Shown here: one piece after another, positions 1 through 9,246 of the stretch
How positions within the stretch are numbered: the stretch's first letter is position 1
Layout: each line of letters opens with the position of its first letter
NCBI RefSeq assembly: GCF_018918075.1
Contig: NZ_JAHLPW010000006.1
Span: 124,001 to 188,000 of the forward strand
Reading direction: 5' to 3'
DNA from: Virgibacillus sp. MSJ-26
Lineage (GTDB): Bacteria > Bacillota > Bacilli > Bacillales > Amphibacillaceae
DNA: 64,000 nucleotides
Notes under the pieces: model-generated
What the model was told of the DNA's origin: nothing
Database searches by the model: none
What the model saw: only the letters and a program-made list of their open reading frames with translations
Position numbers and translations under genes: made by a program

Positions 1-698
1 CCATACATAATATTAACCCAAGCTTTAACCTTACCTCGACGGACTTTAGGAAGGTTCTCAATAATATCCCCTTCTTTTGACCACACTTCGACCACATTAG
101 CTTTTGAAAACATTGCTTCTTTGACAAGATGTGGTAAACGGTGAATATTATGAGTACCGAATATTAAATCGACATGTTGATGCTTTTGCATGATTCGATT
201 GACAACTGATTCTTGCTGAGACATACAGCCACATACACCTAAAATTAGATCGGGATTTTCTAATTTCAGAGGTTTAAGATGTCCAATTTCACCAAAGACT
301 TTGTTTTCTGCGTTTTCTCTAATAGCACAAGTGTTTAACAGAATGATATCTGCTTTATTTGTATCATCTGTCGACTCATACCCCATCTCTGTTAGGATCC
401 CAGCCATAACCTCAGTATCATGCTCGTTCATTTGACAACCATATGTACGTATTAAAAATTTCTTTCCTTCTCCGATAGATTTCATATCTTCAGGGATATC
501 AAAATCATAATGAACGTCTACTTCTTCCCGTCCACGTTTTCTTGCTTTATTTATATTAGGCGGCTGATAAGTCGTTTCAAAATATTTGGCGAAGTCAGCA
601 CTTGTTTTTTCATGAAGTGGTTTGTCCTGACCGGATTTTCTGTCCGCGGCATCTACCTGATTAATTTGTGCTTGTTCTTTACGTTGCTCTTCGTTCAT
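1..698 (-). CDS. miaB: MiaB, tRNA-2-methylthio-N6-dimethylallyladenosine synthase (partial, 3' end outside window)
   Basis: MiaB is a radical-SAM enzyme that adds a methylthio group to i6A37 of tRNAs reading UNN codons. The first 232 codons are visible, starting at ATG 698 behind the ribosome site AAAGGAGA. The N-terminal MTTase domain carries the three auxiliary-cluster cysteines Cys88 (YGCQMNEHD), Cys124 ([10 protein letters not shown]) and Cys158 (GVCGCMS), spaced as in the family. The radical-SAM CxxxCxxC motif and TRAM domain lie beyond the window edge. An 80-residue N-terminal extension before the domain is usual in Bacillaceae. In B. subtilis miaB follows the spoVS locus (via tdh-kbl); here a formate dehydrogenase pair intervenes. 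Confidence 0.96.
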   Translation of the reverse strand, partial: MNEEQRKEQAQINQVDAADRKSGQDKPLHEKTSADFAKYFETTYQPPNINKARKRGREEVDVHYDFDIPEDMKSIGEGKKFLIRTYGCQMNEHDTEVMAGILTEMGYESTDDTNKADIILLNTCAIRENAENKVFGEIGHLKPLKLENPDLILGVCGCMSQQESVVNRIMQKHQHVDLIFGTHNIHRLPHLVKEAMFSKANVVEVWSKEGDIIENLPKVRRGKVKAWVNIMY

Positions 699-838
699 TT
701 AATAATCTCCTTTCTTTAACTATGAAAGTAAACATAGATATACATTATTAAAGTATAAACCTTACAAAATAACATTACAAGCTTATTATCAAAAAGGAGC
801 CTTAGTTTGTTAAGTTTTTGTTAAGAGAATAACAAAAC

Positions 839-863
839 GACTGTTCCGTTGATCGGAACAGTC
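839..863 (-). terminator. Rho-independent terminator after the DUF1641/formate dehydrogenase operon
   Basis: A 10-bp perfect stem (839-848 with 854-863) and a 5-nt loop are followed on the minus strand by GTTTTGTT. It lies 14 nt past the stop codon of the DUF1641 gene and separates it from miaB. Confidence 0.8.
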
Positions 864-876
864 ATTTTATTCAATC

Positions 877-1344
877 CTATTCTTTTCCCATACCTCGCAT
901 AAATGTGAGGAGCATTGCAATACTACGGTTAATTTCCGGTTCTTTTAATGCTTTAATCATCTTTGTGTAAGATATCTTTTCATCTTCATCTGTCGCAAGG
1001 GCTTCTTCCATACCTACATTGACCCTACTGGTTATTTCTTTAAAACGCTGAAAATCTAAATCACCTATCAAGAATAATAAATCTCCAGCATTTTCTAGTA
1101 TTGAGGCATATTGTTCCTTGTTTAGTTCTTGCATTATATTCTCTAGTCCAACTTCCTTCTTTTTTACTAGAGCATTTAAAAAGTCTAACGTTCTATTTTC
1201 ATTAATCGTAGCGAGTAAGTTGATACCTTTTAAAATTGCTTCTTTATTATCACTTACCGCACTTTCTACTTCCTTTAAATTTCTTTTCTTTATTTCTTGC
1301 TCAGAAACTTGAATCCTCTTTATACTTGTTATTTGCTTAGCCAT
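877..1344 (-). CDS. DUF1641 protein, formate dehydrogenase accessory (YjgD/YrhD-like)
   Basis: A 155-residue protein of the DUF1641 family, which in Bacillaceae is encoded next to the YjgC/YrhE type formate dehydrogenase. It is mostly helical with no signal peptide, membrane segment or cysteine cluster, and contains the family block around [19 protein letters not shown]. Its ATG overlaps the last 8 nt of the dehydrogenase gene, so the two are translationally coupled. A role in assembling or stabilising the dehydrogenase is inferred from this pairing; the biochemical function is not known to me. Confidence 0.88.
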   Translation of the reverse strand: MAKQITSIKRIQVSEQEIKKRNLKEVESAVSDNKEAILKGINLLATINENRTLDFLNALVKKKEVGLENIMQELNKEQYASILENAGDLLFLIGDLDFQRFKEITSRVNVGMEEALATDEDEKISYTKMIKALKEPEINRSIAMLLTFMRGMGKE

Positions 1345-4282
1345 CTTGTTTCACCCTACTTCCTGGGAAAGTATAATCATCTCTCTCCCATTTTTTCTCA
1401 ACTTGCACACTAATCTGCGGTTGTCTATTTCCCCTGCGGTGATTATGAGATGGCAATGGGCTTTTCCCTTTCTTAGTAATAACTTCCATTTTAACCGCAA
1501 CTTCTTTAAATGCAGGAGTATTTGTATCCTTATCTACGCTATTATCCGTAAGATAGTTAACAGCCGACTTACCTACCGCATTAAGAGGGACGTACAATTC
1601 TTTTCCGGTAACACGTTCTGTCACATGGACAACACCATGTGCTTCACCAGCTTTTGAGATCAGTTTAACTTCTGCCCCTTCTTGAACTCCCCGTTCTTTA
1701 GCCAATTCAGGAGAAATTTCTATGAAGGATGTAGGCATTTCTCGAATTAAACCCGGTGATTTGAACGTCATATTCCCTTCATGGAAGTGTTCCAAAACAC
1801 GACCGTTATTGACATGTAAATCATACTCTCCGTCTGTATCATACACTAGTTCAAAATCAAGAGAAAACAGTTTAGCCTTCTCATCCTCAAATGGGAAACC
1901 ACCCTCGAATAGTAATGGAGTATCTGTACCATCTTCCTCAACAGGCCATTGTAAGCTGTTATACCCTTCCAATAAAGTATAATCTACCCCCGCGAATAAT
2001 GGAGCAAGATCAGCACTTTCAGCCATAATTTCAGAAGGGTGAGAGTAACTCCAGTCATGTCCCATCGTGTTTGCTAATTCCTTAATGATTTGCCAATCCG
2101 GTTTCGATTCACCTACAGGATCTAAAACTTTATAAAGTCTTTGAATTCTTCTTTCCGTGTTCACAAAGGTTCCATCCTTCTCTAAGCTAGGCACAGCTGG
2201 TAGAACAACGTCTGCAAATTCGGCTGTATGTGTTAAGAATAAATCCTGTACAACAAAGAAATCCAATTTTTCAAGTGCGGCTGTAACATAGTTGATATTG
2301 GAATCAACAATGCCAATGTCTTCACCTTTGAGATAAAGTGATTTAAGTTTACCTTCGTGAATAGCACCGATCATTTCATGATTGTCTTTTCCAGCTTCAC
2401 TTGAAATATCAACATTCCATGCTTTTTCATAACGCTTGCGAGCATTATCATCACTAACCATCTCATAGCCCGGGAAGTAGTTTGGCATGCTTCCAAAATC
2501 ACTAGCACCTTGTACGTTATTATGACCTCTCAATGGATAAGCGCCTGTACCATGACGCATATAATTTCCTGTGATTAATAATAAGTTGGAGATAGCTGTA
2601 CTTGTGTCCGCCCCAAGAGTATGCTGTGTGACACCCATTGCCCAGCAAATTGCAACTTTATCAACATTCGCTATTTGTTCGGCTACTTGCTTAAGATCAC
2701 CTTGAGAGATTCCTGTCATATCTTCAGCATATGTGAGCGTGAACTTTTCTAGACTTTTTTTATAATCATCAAATCCATTGACCCATTTATCAATAAACGC
2801 ACGGTCTTCCCAACCTTGGTCAATGATATATTTCGTAACTGCTGATAACCACACTAGGTCTGTACCACTTTTAGGTGAGTAAAACCGATCAGCACGATCA
2901 CCCATTTCATGTTTACGAAGGTCAAATACATAAAGCTTCTGTCCGAATAACTTCTGAGAACGCTTTATCCGAGAAGCTAATACGGGATGAGATTCTGCTG
3001 TATTTGAACCTATAGTGATAACTAAATCTGCTTCAGCGATATCATCAATTGACCCGGAATCTCCACCGTGTCCTACAGTTCTAAATAACCCTTTTGTAGC
3101 TGGGGTCTGACAGTAACGTGAACAATTATCTATATTATTCGTGCCGATAACTTGTCTCGCAAATTTTTGCATAAGATAAGATTCTTCATTTGTGGCTTTA
3201 GAAGAGGCAATAAAGCCAAGTGAATCTGAACCATTTTCCTCTTTAATCTCATTGAATTTACTAGCTACATAATTTAATGCTTCTTCCCACTCAACCTCAA
3301 CGAAAGTGTCGTCTTTTCTAATGAGTGGCTTCGTTAAGCGCTCTTCCGAATTAACATAATCCCAGCCGAACTTTCCTTTCACACAAGTTGAAATACCGTT
3401 TGCAGGTGAATCTTTCTGTGGTTGTATTTTTAATATTTCCCTATCTTTTGTCCACACATCAAAGGTACAACCCACACCGCAATAAGTACAGACTGTTTTT
3501 GTTTTTTCGATTCGTTCTTCTCTCATTGCAGCTTCTGTATCTGAAACTGCAAATAAAGGGCCGTAACCGGTTTCAGCCTTTTTGGTGACATCAATCATTG
3601 ATCTAAGTAATCCAGGTTTATGATCTGACATATATCCCGCTTCCCCTACCATTGATGTCTCCATCAAAGCATTACACGGGCAAACTGTTACACATTGACC
3701 ACAGCTAACACAAGAAGACTGATCAATTGGAACATCATTGTCCCAAATGACTCTTGGCTGTTCCCTGTCCCAGTCTATCAATAGTGTTTCATTCACCTGA
3801 ACATCTTGGCAGACTTCAACACAGCGTCCACACAAGATACACTGATCAGGGTCATATCTATAAAAAGAGCTTGAGTTATCAATTTCATAAGGTTTTGGTT
3901 TAAATGGGCGTGATTGGTGTTCAAGTCCGAATTCTGCAACTGTGTTATGTATCTCACAGTCCCCATTATTGTAATCACATACTGTGCAGTATAGTTCATG
4001 CTTCTCTAATATTCTATCCAAAGCTTCTTTTTGAGCATCATGGACTGGTTCAAAATTCGTATTGACTTCCATAGTAGCTTGAACCTTTGTACCGCAAGCC
4101 CTTACAATCTCCCCATCTACTTCAACCATGCATGTATCACATGTTTGAATTGGACCTAAAGCTTCGTTATAACAAATTTGCGGAATAGAAAGATCTGCTG
4201 AATTAATTAAATCGAGCAGGTTTTGTCCTGGTGACGCTAAATACTCCTTTCCATTAATTGTAACAACTATATGTTCATCCAA
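1337..4282 (-). CDS. Formate dehydrogenase alpha subunit, NuoG-like fused iron-sulfur/molybdopterin type
   Basis: Oxidises formate to CO2 with a bis-MGD cofactor; a cytoplasmic enzyme of the B. subtilis YjgC/YrhE type (981 aa, usual length about 980). Domains in order: 2Fe-2S (Cys37, 48, 51, 63), His/Cys 4Fe-4S linker (Cys99, 102, 109), two 4Fe-4S ferredoxin motifs (Cys148/151/154/158 and Cys191/194/197/201), the 4Fe-4S-MopB motif (Cys265/268/272/300), the catalytic molybdopterin domain and the C-terminal dinucleotide-binding domain. The active-site metal ligand is Cys391 in [11 protein letters not shown], so it is a Cys rather than a selenocysteine enzyme. The start is TTG (GGAGG, 7-nt spacer). 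It forms an operon with the DUF1641 gene and lies between spoVS and miaB. The electron acceptor cannot be read from the sequence. Confidence 0.93.
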   Translation of the reverse strand: MDEHIVVTINGKEYLASPGQNLLDLINSADLSIPQICYNEALGPIQTCDTCMVEVDGEIVRACGTKVQATMEVNTNFEPVHDAQKEALDRILEKHELYCTVCDYNNGDCEIHNTVAEFGLEHQSRPFKPKPYEIDNSSSFYRYDPDQCILCGRCVEVCQDVQVNETLLIDWDREQPRVIWDNDVPIDQSSCVSCGQCVTVCPCNALMETSMVGEAGYMSDHKPGLLRSMIDVTKKAETGYGPLFAVSDTEAAMREERIEKTKTVCTYCGVGCTFDVWTKDREILKIQPQKDSPANGISTCVKGKFGWDYVNSEERLTKPLIRKDDTFVEVEWEEALNYVASKFNEIKEENGSDSLGFIASSKATNEESYLMQKFARQVIGTNNIDNCSRYCQTPATKGLFRTVGHGGDSGSIDDIAEADLVITIGSNTAESHPVLASRIKRSQKLFGQKLYVFDLRKHEMGDRADRFYSPKSGTDLVWLSAVTKYIIDQGWEDRAFIDKWVNGFDDYKKSLEKFTLTYAEDMTGISQGDLKQVAEQIANVDKVAICWAMGVTQHTLGADTSTAISNLLLITGNYMRHGTGAYPLRGHNNVQGASDFGSMPNYFPGYEMVSDDNARKRYEKAWNVDISSEAGKDNHEMIGAIHEGKLKSLYLKGEDIGIVDSNINYVTAALEKLDFFVVQDLFLTHTAEFADVVLPAVPSLEKDGTFVNTERRIQRLYKVLDPVGESKPDWQIIKELANTMGHDWSYSHPSEIMAESADLAPLFAGVDYTLLEGYNSLQWPVEEDGTDTPLLFEGGFPFEDEKAKLFSLDFELVYDTDGEYDLHVNNGRVLEHFHEGNMTFKSPGLIREMPTSFIEISPELAKERGVQEGAEVKLISKAGEAHGVVHVTERVTGKELYVPLNAVGKSAVNYLTDNSVDKDTNTPAFKEVAVKMEVITKKGKSPLPSHNHRRGNRQPQISVQVEKKWERDDYTFPGSRVKQDG

Positions 4283-4385
4283 TCTAAATCCTCCTTTATC
4301 CCTAATAGTTACCTAACTAACCTCATTTTTAAAGATAAGTACCCGTCTTTAGCTACTTTAAAACTAACTTTTCTTAATAAAGGAA

Positions 4386-4410
4386 AAACCTTCCTAGTTG
4401 TAAGGAAGGT
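4386..4410 (-). terminator. Terminator of spoVS
   Basis: An 8-bp perfect stem (4386-4393 with 4403-4410) and a 9-nt loop, with TTTTT running out of the stem on the minus strand. It isolates spoVS from the formate dehydrogenase genes. Confidence 0.8.
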
Positions 4411-4446
4411 TATAAATTCTATGATGTCTCAATTAAGTATTCAATT

Positions 4447-4707
4447 TTATCTTGGTTCCACAATTAATTTAATCGCCGTCCGCTCTTCATTATCAATCAT
4501 AATATCAGTAAATGCCGGGATACAAATTAAATCAACTCCACTCGGTGCTACAAACCCGCGTGCAATTGCTACAGCCTTCACTGCTTGGTTTAATGCTCCT
4601 GCCCCAATAGCTTGTATTTCTGCTGTACCTCGTTCACGTAAAACATTTGCAAGTGCTCCTGCTACTGAATTTGGATTTGACTTCGCTGAAACTTTTAATA
4701 TATCCAC
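4447..4707 (-). CDS. spoVS: Stage V sporulation protein SpoVS
   Basis: A small Alba-like protein needed for completion of sporulation (coat and cortex stages) in B. subtilis. The 86 residues are almost identical to the family, including the block AEIQAIGAGALNQAVKAVAI and the C-terminal ERTAIKLIVEPR. A longer reading frame opens at ATG 4725, but that ATG sits in the ribosome binding site AAGGAGGT. The GTG at 4707, 7 nt after it, gives exactly the 86-residue family length and is preferred. It is monocistronic between its own terminator and ymdB. A sigma-H-like promoter candidate lies about 45-75 nt upstream. Confidence 0.96.
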   Translation of the reverse strand: MDILKVSAKSNPNSVAGALANVLRERGTAEIQAIGAGALNQAVKAVAIARGFVAPSGVDLICIPAFTDIMIDNEERTAIKLIVEPR

Positions 4708-4750
4708 TCCTAGTACCTCCTTCATTTCCTAATGTAGTTCTATAATAACT

Positions 4751-4781
4751 ATATTCTTTAGGGCGATTGCTTATTACCTTT
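4751..4781 (-). promoter_or_regulatory. Candidate sigma-H-type promoter of spoVS
   Basis: On the minus strand AAAGGTAAT (4781-4773) resembles the sigma-H -35 RNAGGAWWW with one mismatch. AAAGAATAT (4759-4751) matches the -10 RNNGAATWW. The spacer is 13 nt, one longer than usual. spoVS of B. subtilis is sigma-H dependent, which supports the reading; it remains tentative. Confidence 0.4.
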
Positions 4782-4955
4782 ATTATGCAGGAGATAAAAT
4801 AAAAATTCAAATACTCAGAAAAGAAACTTATTGTTTGCTATGAAGGATGTTTTTATATAAGGCATAGGGTTTCACATACACATCCCATCTCTATGGCATC
4901 TCTATGGCAACACTTGCAACATTATAAAATCATTTTTACTGGACTCTACCGTTAT

Positions 4956-5753
4956 TTATAATAAAAATGGATGGTCATCATTAATTATTATCCGCTCAAT
5001 CTTTGTGGATTTACCACTTTTTGGGTCTATTGTAATGAATACCCCGTTTAATTGATTTCTACCTTTTTCATCTACTTCAAAACGTGCCGGTAATCCATTC
5101 AAAAAGCGATTGATTACCACATTCCTGTCCATCCCTAAGATGCTATCATAAGGGCCAGTCATCCCCACATCAGTTATATAAGCTGTCCCTTTAGGTAAAA
5201 TACGATCATCAGCAGTCTGTGTATGGGTATGGGTTCCTACAACACTGCTAACTAACCCATCCACATACCATCCAAAAGCCTGCTTTTCACTGGTTGCCTC
5301 TCCATGGAAATCCACAAAGATAATATTAGTCCGTTTCTTTGCTTCTTTAATTAATGAGTCAAATTTTTTAAAAGGATCATCTGAAGGGGGAAGAAAGGTG
5401 CGTCCTTGCAGATTAATAACTGCGACTTCCGTATTATTTATATTAATAAAGGTCATTCCTTTTCCTGGATTATTTTCAGGAAAATTGGCTGGTCGAACCA
5501 TATTTTTTGCTTCATCTATAAATTCAAAAATCTCCTTTTTGTCCCACGTATGGTTACCCATCGTAATTACATCTGCTCCAGATTCTAAAAGTTGTTTATA
5601 GATTTTCTTGGTGATTCCTTTACCACCGGCTGAATTCTCACCATTTATAATTGTCAAATTTGGTTTATATTTTTCTTTTAGTTTAGGTAAATATTCTCGA
5701 ACCATTTTTCTTCCAGGTGCACCGACAACATCACCTAAAAATAGTATTTTCAT
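4956..5753 (-). CDS. ymdB: YmdB, metallophosphatase / 2',3'-cyclic nucleotide phosphodiesterase
   Basis: A calcineurin-like phosphoesterase that in B. subtilis acts as a cyclic-nucleotide phosphodiesterase affecting biofilm versus motility expression and nanotube formation. Metal-ligand motifs are intact: LFLGDVVG at the N-terminus, NGENSAGG, MGNHTWD, DFHGEATSE and GTHTHTQTAD. The ATG at 5753 (265 aa, close to the family's 264) is preferred over the ATG at 5765, which touches the AAAGG of the ribosome site. It follows rny as in B. subtilis, but the two are separated by about 400 nt containing a repeat-like sequence and the rny terminator, so it probably has its own promoter. Confidence 0.94.
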   Translation of the reverse strand: MKILFLGDVVGAPGRKMVREYLPKLKEKYKPNLTIINGENSAGGKGITKKIYKQLLESGADVITMGNHTWDKKEIFEFIDEAKNMVRPANFPENNPGKGMTFININNTEVAVINLQGRTFLPPSDDPFKKFDSLIKEAKKRTNIIFVDFHGEATSEKQAFGWYVDGLVSSVVGTHTHTQTADDRILPKGTAYITDVGMTGPYDSILGMDRNVVINRFLNGLPARFEVDEKGRNQLNGVFITIDPKSGKSTKIERIIINDDHPFLL

Positions 5754-5814
5754 ATTAAAATTCATCCTTTACACTCTAGCTAACACGGAAGCGGTTACCT
5801 ATTAATATTTCTAG

Positions 5815-6115
5815 TTTTTCACAATCTATATATAAAGTCAAAACATAAGGAACAAAAGCGAAAGCACCTGTTTAGCAACGTACAAGTTAGAGAAGACTTA
5901 ACAAGATAAAGGTGAACCTTAGAGCAAAGCGATTCGAGTTCGACATATCGTAGAAAGAAATTCGAAGTTTGAAATTGCATTACTCGTCCATCAAAAAGCA
6001 TTGCTAGTACTTTAATGCCAGCTATCTAGCCTGCTAGTTGCTGGGCGCCTGCGCTATACGTAGCCAATTCAACATAATGTTATCCACAGGAGTTTTAATA
6101 TTATAGTCTCCTAGA
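5815..6115. repeat. Interspersed-repeat-like non-coding sequence between rny and ymdB
   Basis: This roughly 300-nt stretch lacks a believable gene. It includes a segment of the type AGCGAAAGCACCTGTTTAG near 5858 and a GC-richer part near 6045-6065 (GGGCGCCTGCGC), followed by a tail ending TGTTATCCACAGG. I recognise this general style as non-coding repeats scattered between genes in Bacillaceae, but there is no second copy in this window, so the repeat status is not shown here. A 60-codon minus frame (5819-6001) crosses it but has no homology I can see and a composition typical of such repeats. Confidence 0.45.
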
Positions 6116-6124
6116 TCGCAAAGA

Positions 6125-6164
6125 AAAAAGATAAAAGCAATGGTTACATTGCTTTTATCTTTTT
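6125..6164 (-). terminator. Terminator of rny
   Basis: An 18-bp perfect stem (6125-6142 with 6147-6164) with loop GTTA begins at the rny stop codon itself. The stem is A/T-rich at the base, giving a U-run on the minus strand and a similar one on the plus strand. Confidence 0.88.
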
Positions 6165-7728
6165 ATTTAGCATACTCAACCGATCTCGTTTCTCTTATAA
6201 CGGTAACTTTGATATGGCCTGGATAATCAAGTTCACTTTCAATTTGTTTTCGAATATCTCTCGCAATGCGTACAGATTCAAGATCATCAATTTCATCTGG
6301 TTTAACCATTATGCGAATCTCTCTACCTGCTTGAATTGCAAATGACTTTTCCACGCCTGTGAATGACTCCGAAATTTCTTCAAGCTTTTCTAATCTTCTA
6401 ATATAATTTTCCAATGTTTCACTTCTTGCACCAGGGCGAGCTGCTGATAAGGCATCCGCTGCTGCGACTAATACAGAAATGATTGAAGTAGGCTCTTCGT
6501 CTCCATGATGTGAGGCGATAGAGTTGATCACTACTTCATGTTCTTTATATTTCATAGCTAATTCTTTACCAATTTCAACATGACTTCCTTCAACTTCATG
6601 ATCTATTGCTTTTCCGATGTCATGAAGTAAACCAGCTCTTCTTGCTAATGATATATCTTCTCCGAGTTCCGCAGCTAATAATCCGGCAAGATAAGCTACT
6701 TCTGTGGAGTGCTTTAACACATTTTGACCATAGCTAGTACGATACTTTAGACGTCCAAGTATTTTAATTAAATCAGGATGTAACCCGTGAACATTGACTT
6801 CAAATGTCGTCTCTTCACCAATTTCTCGAATATGTTCATCAACATCCCGTCTGGCCTTATCTACCATTTCTTCAATCCTTGCAGGGTGGATTCTTCCATC
6901 TTGTACAAGTCGTTCAAGGGCAATTCGAGCAATTTCCCTACGAATTGGATCAAATCCAGATAATATTACAGCTTCAGGCGTATCATCAATAATCAAATCA
7001 ATACCAGTTAACGTCTCTAGCGTCCGAATGTTTCTGCCTTCCCTACCAATAATCCGTCCTTTCATTTCATCATTTGGTAAGTTAACAACCGAAACAGTTG
7101 TCTCAGCAACGTGGTCTGCAGCACAACGCTGTATAGCAAGGGAAAGAATATTTTTAGCTTTCTTATCAGCGTCTTCTTTCGTACGATTTTCTACTTCTTT
7201 TATCATAAGCGCTGATTCATGTGCTAAATCTTTTTCAATCCGGTCTAAAATGACTTGGCGTGCCTGGTCAGTAGTGTATCCCGAAATGCGCTCAAGCTCG
7301 GTTTGCTGCTCATTTAACATAGCTTCCACTTTGCTTTCCATTTCTTCAATTTGTTGTTGTTGTTCTGCTAGAGAATGTTCTCGTTTCTCTAACAAGAGTT
7401 CACGCTTATCAAGCGTCTCACTCCTTCTATCCAGATTTTCTTCTTTTTGTATCAGGCGATTCTCTTGTGTTTGTACTTCATTTCTATGTTCGCGCAATTC
7501 ATTTTCAGCCTGCTGACGAAGTTTGTGGTTCTCTTCCTTCGCCTCTAGAAGTGCCTCTTTCTTAGCGGCTTCTGCATTTCGATTTGCTTCATCAACTATT
7601 TGTTTAGCTAGTGTTTCTGCACTAGAAATCTTAGCTTCCGCAATAGATTTACGAATCAAATAACCAACAACAATACCGACGAGTAGGACTAGGGCAAGCA
7701 AAATGGAGATGATTAAAGGATTGTCCAT
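6163..7728 (-). CDS. rny: Ribonuclease Y (endoribonuclease initiating mRNA decay)
   Basis: A membrane-anchored endoribonuclease that starts decay of many mRNAs and contacts other RNA-degradation enzymes including PNPase. The order is: N-terminal transmembrane helix ([20 protein letters not shown]), a long Glu/Gln-rich coiled coil to about residue 200, a KH domain ([15 protein letters not shown]) and an HD domain ([12 protein letters not shown]). The ATG at 7728 gives 521 aa, matching the family's ~520. The longer frame from 7743 begins inside the ribosome site GGGAGGTG. It is followed by a strong terminator. The B. subtilis gene pbpX between recA and rny is absent, as in most relatives. Confidence 0.97.
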   Translation of the reverse strand: MDNPLIISILLALVLLVGIVVGYLIRKSIAEAKISSAETLAKQIVDEANRNAEAAKKEALLEAKEENHKLRQQAENELREHRNEVQTQENRLIQKEENLDRRSETLDKRELLLEKREHSLAEQQQQIEEMESKVEAMLNEQQTELERISGYTTDQARQVILDRIEKDLAHESALMIKEVENRTKEDADKKAKNILSLAIQRCAADHVAETTVSVVNLPNDEMKGRIIGREGRNIRTLETLTGIDLIIDDTPEAVILSGFDPIRREIARIALERLVQDGRIHPARIEEMVDKARRDVDEHIREIGEETTFEVNVHGLHPDLIKILGRLKYRTSYGQNVLKHSTEVAYLAGLLAAELGEDISLARRAGLLHDIGKAIDHEVEGSHVEIGKELAMKYKEHEVVINSIASHHGDEEPTSIISVLVAAADALSAARPGARSETLENYIRRLEKLEEISESFTGVEKSFAIQAGREIRIMVKPDEIDDLESVRIARDIRKQIESELDYPGHIKVTVIRETRSVEYAK

Positions 7729-7839
7729 ATTTTCACCTCCCATTGCTATAAAATTGTTAAATACATTATTGTCGGCATTACCATATTCAAGGAATAAAAT
7801 AACGTAATGTATAATAAATATATAAAATTATACAATTTA

Positions 7840-7868
7840 ATTTTAATTGTCTATCAAGTTATTGTCAA
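7840..7868 (-). promoter_or_regulatory. Sigma-A promoter of rny
   Basis: On the minus strand TTGACA (7868-7863), 17 nt, TAAAAT (7845-7840). The -35 is perfect and the -10 has one mismatch. The 5' leader would be about 105 nt. The surrounding stretch 7729-8041 holds no gene: only this promoter, AT-rich DNA and the recA terminator. Confidence 0.75.
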
Positions 7869-8005
7869 GGAAACGTCACAAGCATTTCGGATTATTTTAT
7901 CATTTTATCAACATATCTTATAACAATACTATACTGTCAGATGTTTTCTACAACCTTACTTAATTTTGTAATTTAATCGAAAAATTTATTATAATATAAA
8001 AAAAT

Positions 8006-8030
8006 CCCTTACTAATTCAAAGTAAGAGAC
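8006..8030 (-). terminator. Terminator of recA
   Basis: On the minus strand TCTCTTAC (8030-8023) pairs with GTAAGGGA (8013-8006) across a 9-nt loop, with one G-U pair, followed by TTTTTTT. It lies just after the recA stop codon. Confidence 0.75.
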
Positions 8031-8041
8031 TTTGTTTCAAA

Positions 8042-9085
8042 TTATACATCTAAGCTTTCTTGACCCACTTCATCTGACTCTTTTTCTTCTTTACCTTCGT
8101 CATCTAAATTATAGTGCATTCTGATAGCTTGATGAATCTCGTCCATCATATCTGGATTTTCTTTTAAAAATTGCTTAGCATTTTCTCGGCCCTGTCCCAA
8201 TCTTTCTTTATTATAAGAATACCATGCTCCACTTTTTGTAACGATATCAAGGTCAGAGCCAATATCGAGAATTTCACCCTCTTTAGAAATGCCCTCTCCA
8301 TACATAATATCAACTTCTGCTTGTTTAAATGGTGGCGCTACTTTGTTTTTTACTACTTTAATCCTTGCTCTATTTCCTACCATATCATTACCTTGTTTTA
8401 ACGTTTCCGCACGGCGTACTTCTAATCTAACAGATGAATAGAATTTAAGGGCACGTCCACCTGGCGTTGTTTCAGGATTACCAAACATAACTCCAACTTT
8501 TTCACGGATCTGGTTAATGAAAATAGCTGTTGTATTTGATTTATTAATGGCACCCGACAGTTTTCTGAGTGCTTGTGACATTAATCTTGCCTGCAGACCA
8601 ACATGGGCATCTCCCATTTCACCTTCAATTTCAGCTTTTGGTACTAATGCTGCTACTGAATCAACTGCAATAATGTCCACAGCACCACTACGAACAAGTG
8701 CCTCAGCTATTTCTAATGCTTGCTCACCTGTATCAGGCTGAGATAAAAGCAATTCCTCTATATTAACACCAAGAGCTCTTGCGTACGTAGGGTCAAGCGC
8801 ATGTTCTGCGTCAATAAATGCTGCTTGACCACCTTGTTTTTGCGCTTCAGCTATCGCGTGGAGAGCAACAGTCGTTTTTCCTGAGGATTCAGGACCATAA
8901 ATTTCAATGACACGCCCCCTTGGATACCCGCCAATTCCAAGTGCTACATCTAAAGCCAATGATCCACTGGGGATTGTAGCAATTTTCTGTATCTCATTCT
9001 CGCCTAATTTCATAATTGAACCTTTACCAAATTGTTTCTCTATTTGTCTTAAAGCCATGTCTAAAGCTTGTTTTCTATCACTCAA
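8042..9085 (-). CDS. recA: Recombinase A
   Basis: An ATP-dependent strand-exchange protein of homologous recombination and co-protease for LexA self-cleavage. It has 347 residues with Walker A GPESSGKT (about residues 64-71), the Walker B region [20 protein letters not shown] and the L2 loop [20 protein letters not shown]. The start is TTG at 9085, 8 nt after GGAGG; no in-frame ATG fits better. It has its own sigma-A promoter with an adjacent LexA box, so it is SOS-inducible, and its own terminator. It follows cinA as in B. subtilis. Confidence 0.98.
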   Translation of the reverse strand: MSDRKQALDMALRQIEKQFGKGSIMKLGENEIQKIATIPSGSLALDVALGIGGYPRGRVIEIYGPESSGKTTVALHAIAEAQKQGGQAAFIDAEHALDPTYARALGVNIEELLLSQPDTGEQALEIAEALVRSGAVDIIAVDSVAALVPKAEIEGEMGDAHVGLQARLMSQALRKLSGAINKSNTTAIFINQIREKVGVMFGNPETTPGGRALKFYSSVRLEVRRAETLKQGNDMVGNRARIKVVKNKVAPPFKQAEVDIMYGEGISKEGEILDIGSDLDIVTKSGAWYSYNKERLGQGRENAKQFLKENPDMMDEIHQAIRMHYNLDDEGKEEKESDEVGQESLDV

Positions 9086-9114
9086 TGAAACTACCTCCTT
9101 TTATTCCTATTTAC

Positions 9115-9143
9115 ATCATACATTGTTTTATCCTTTTTGCCAA
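9115..9143 (-). promoter_or_regulatory. Sigma-A promoter of recA
   Basis: On the minus strand TTGGCA (9143-9138), 17 nt, TATGAT (9120-9115). Each hexamer differs from consensus at one position. It is placed about 30 nt upstream of the recA start region. Confidence 0.8.
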
Positions 9144-9150
9144 GAAAAAC

Positions 9151-9164
9151 AGAATAAACGTTCC
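9151..9164. promoter_or_regulatory. LexA (DinR) SOS box of recA
   Basis: AGAATAAACGTTCC has the Gram-positive SOS box architecture GAAT-N4-GTTC, the same half-sites as the B. subtilis recA box. It lies 7 nt upstream of the -35 hexamer of the recA promoter, a position suited to LexA repression. Confidence 0.75.
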
Positions 9165-9246
9165 CCTTGTTTTAGTGAGTTTTTAAACTTGAAAATTCTA
9201 TTTTCAAGTATGTGTTTAATTGTTTTACTTTATCAAATGATTCTTA

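Noticed and set aside
3105-3115. Selenocysteine at the formate dehydrogenase active site
   Set aside because: The metal-ligand codon reads as Cys (Cys391 in the family motif); there is no in-frame TGA.
4271-4732. 153-codon plus-strand frame over spoVS
   Set aside because: It runs antisense through spoVS and its terminator; the minus strand encodes a clear family member with an exact length match.
5819-6001. 60-codon minus-strand frame between rny and ymdB
   Set aside because: Cys/Leu/Ser-rich translation typical of non-coding repeats, no ribosome site; treated as part of the repeat-like sequence.
6794-7516. 240-codon plus-strand frame opposite rny
   Set aside because: It is antisense to the coiled-coil and KH parts of rny, is Ser-rich in the way of reverse-complement frames, and has no ribosome site or homology.
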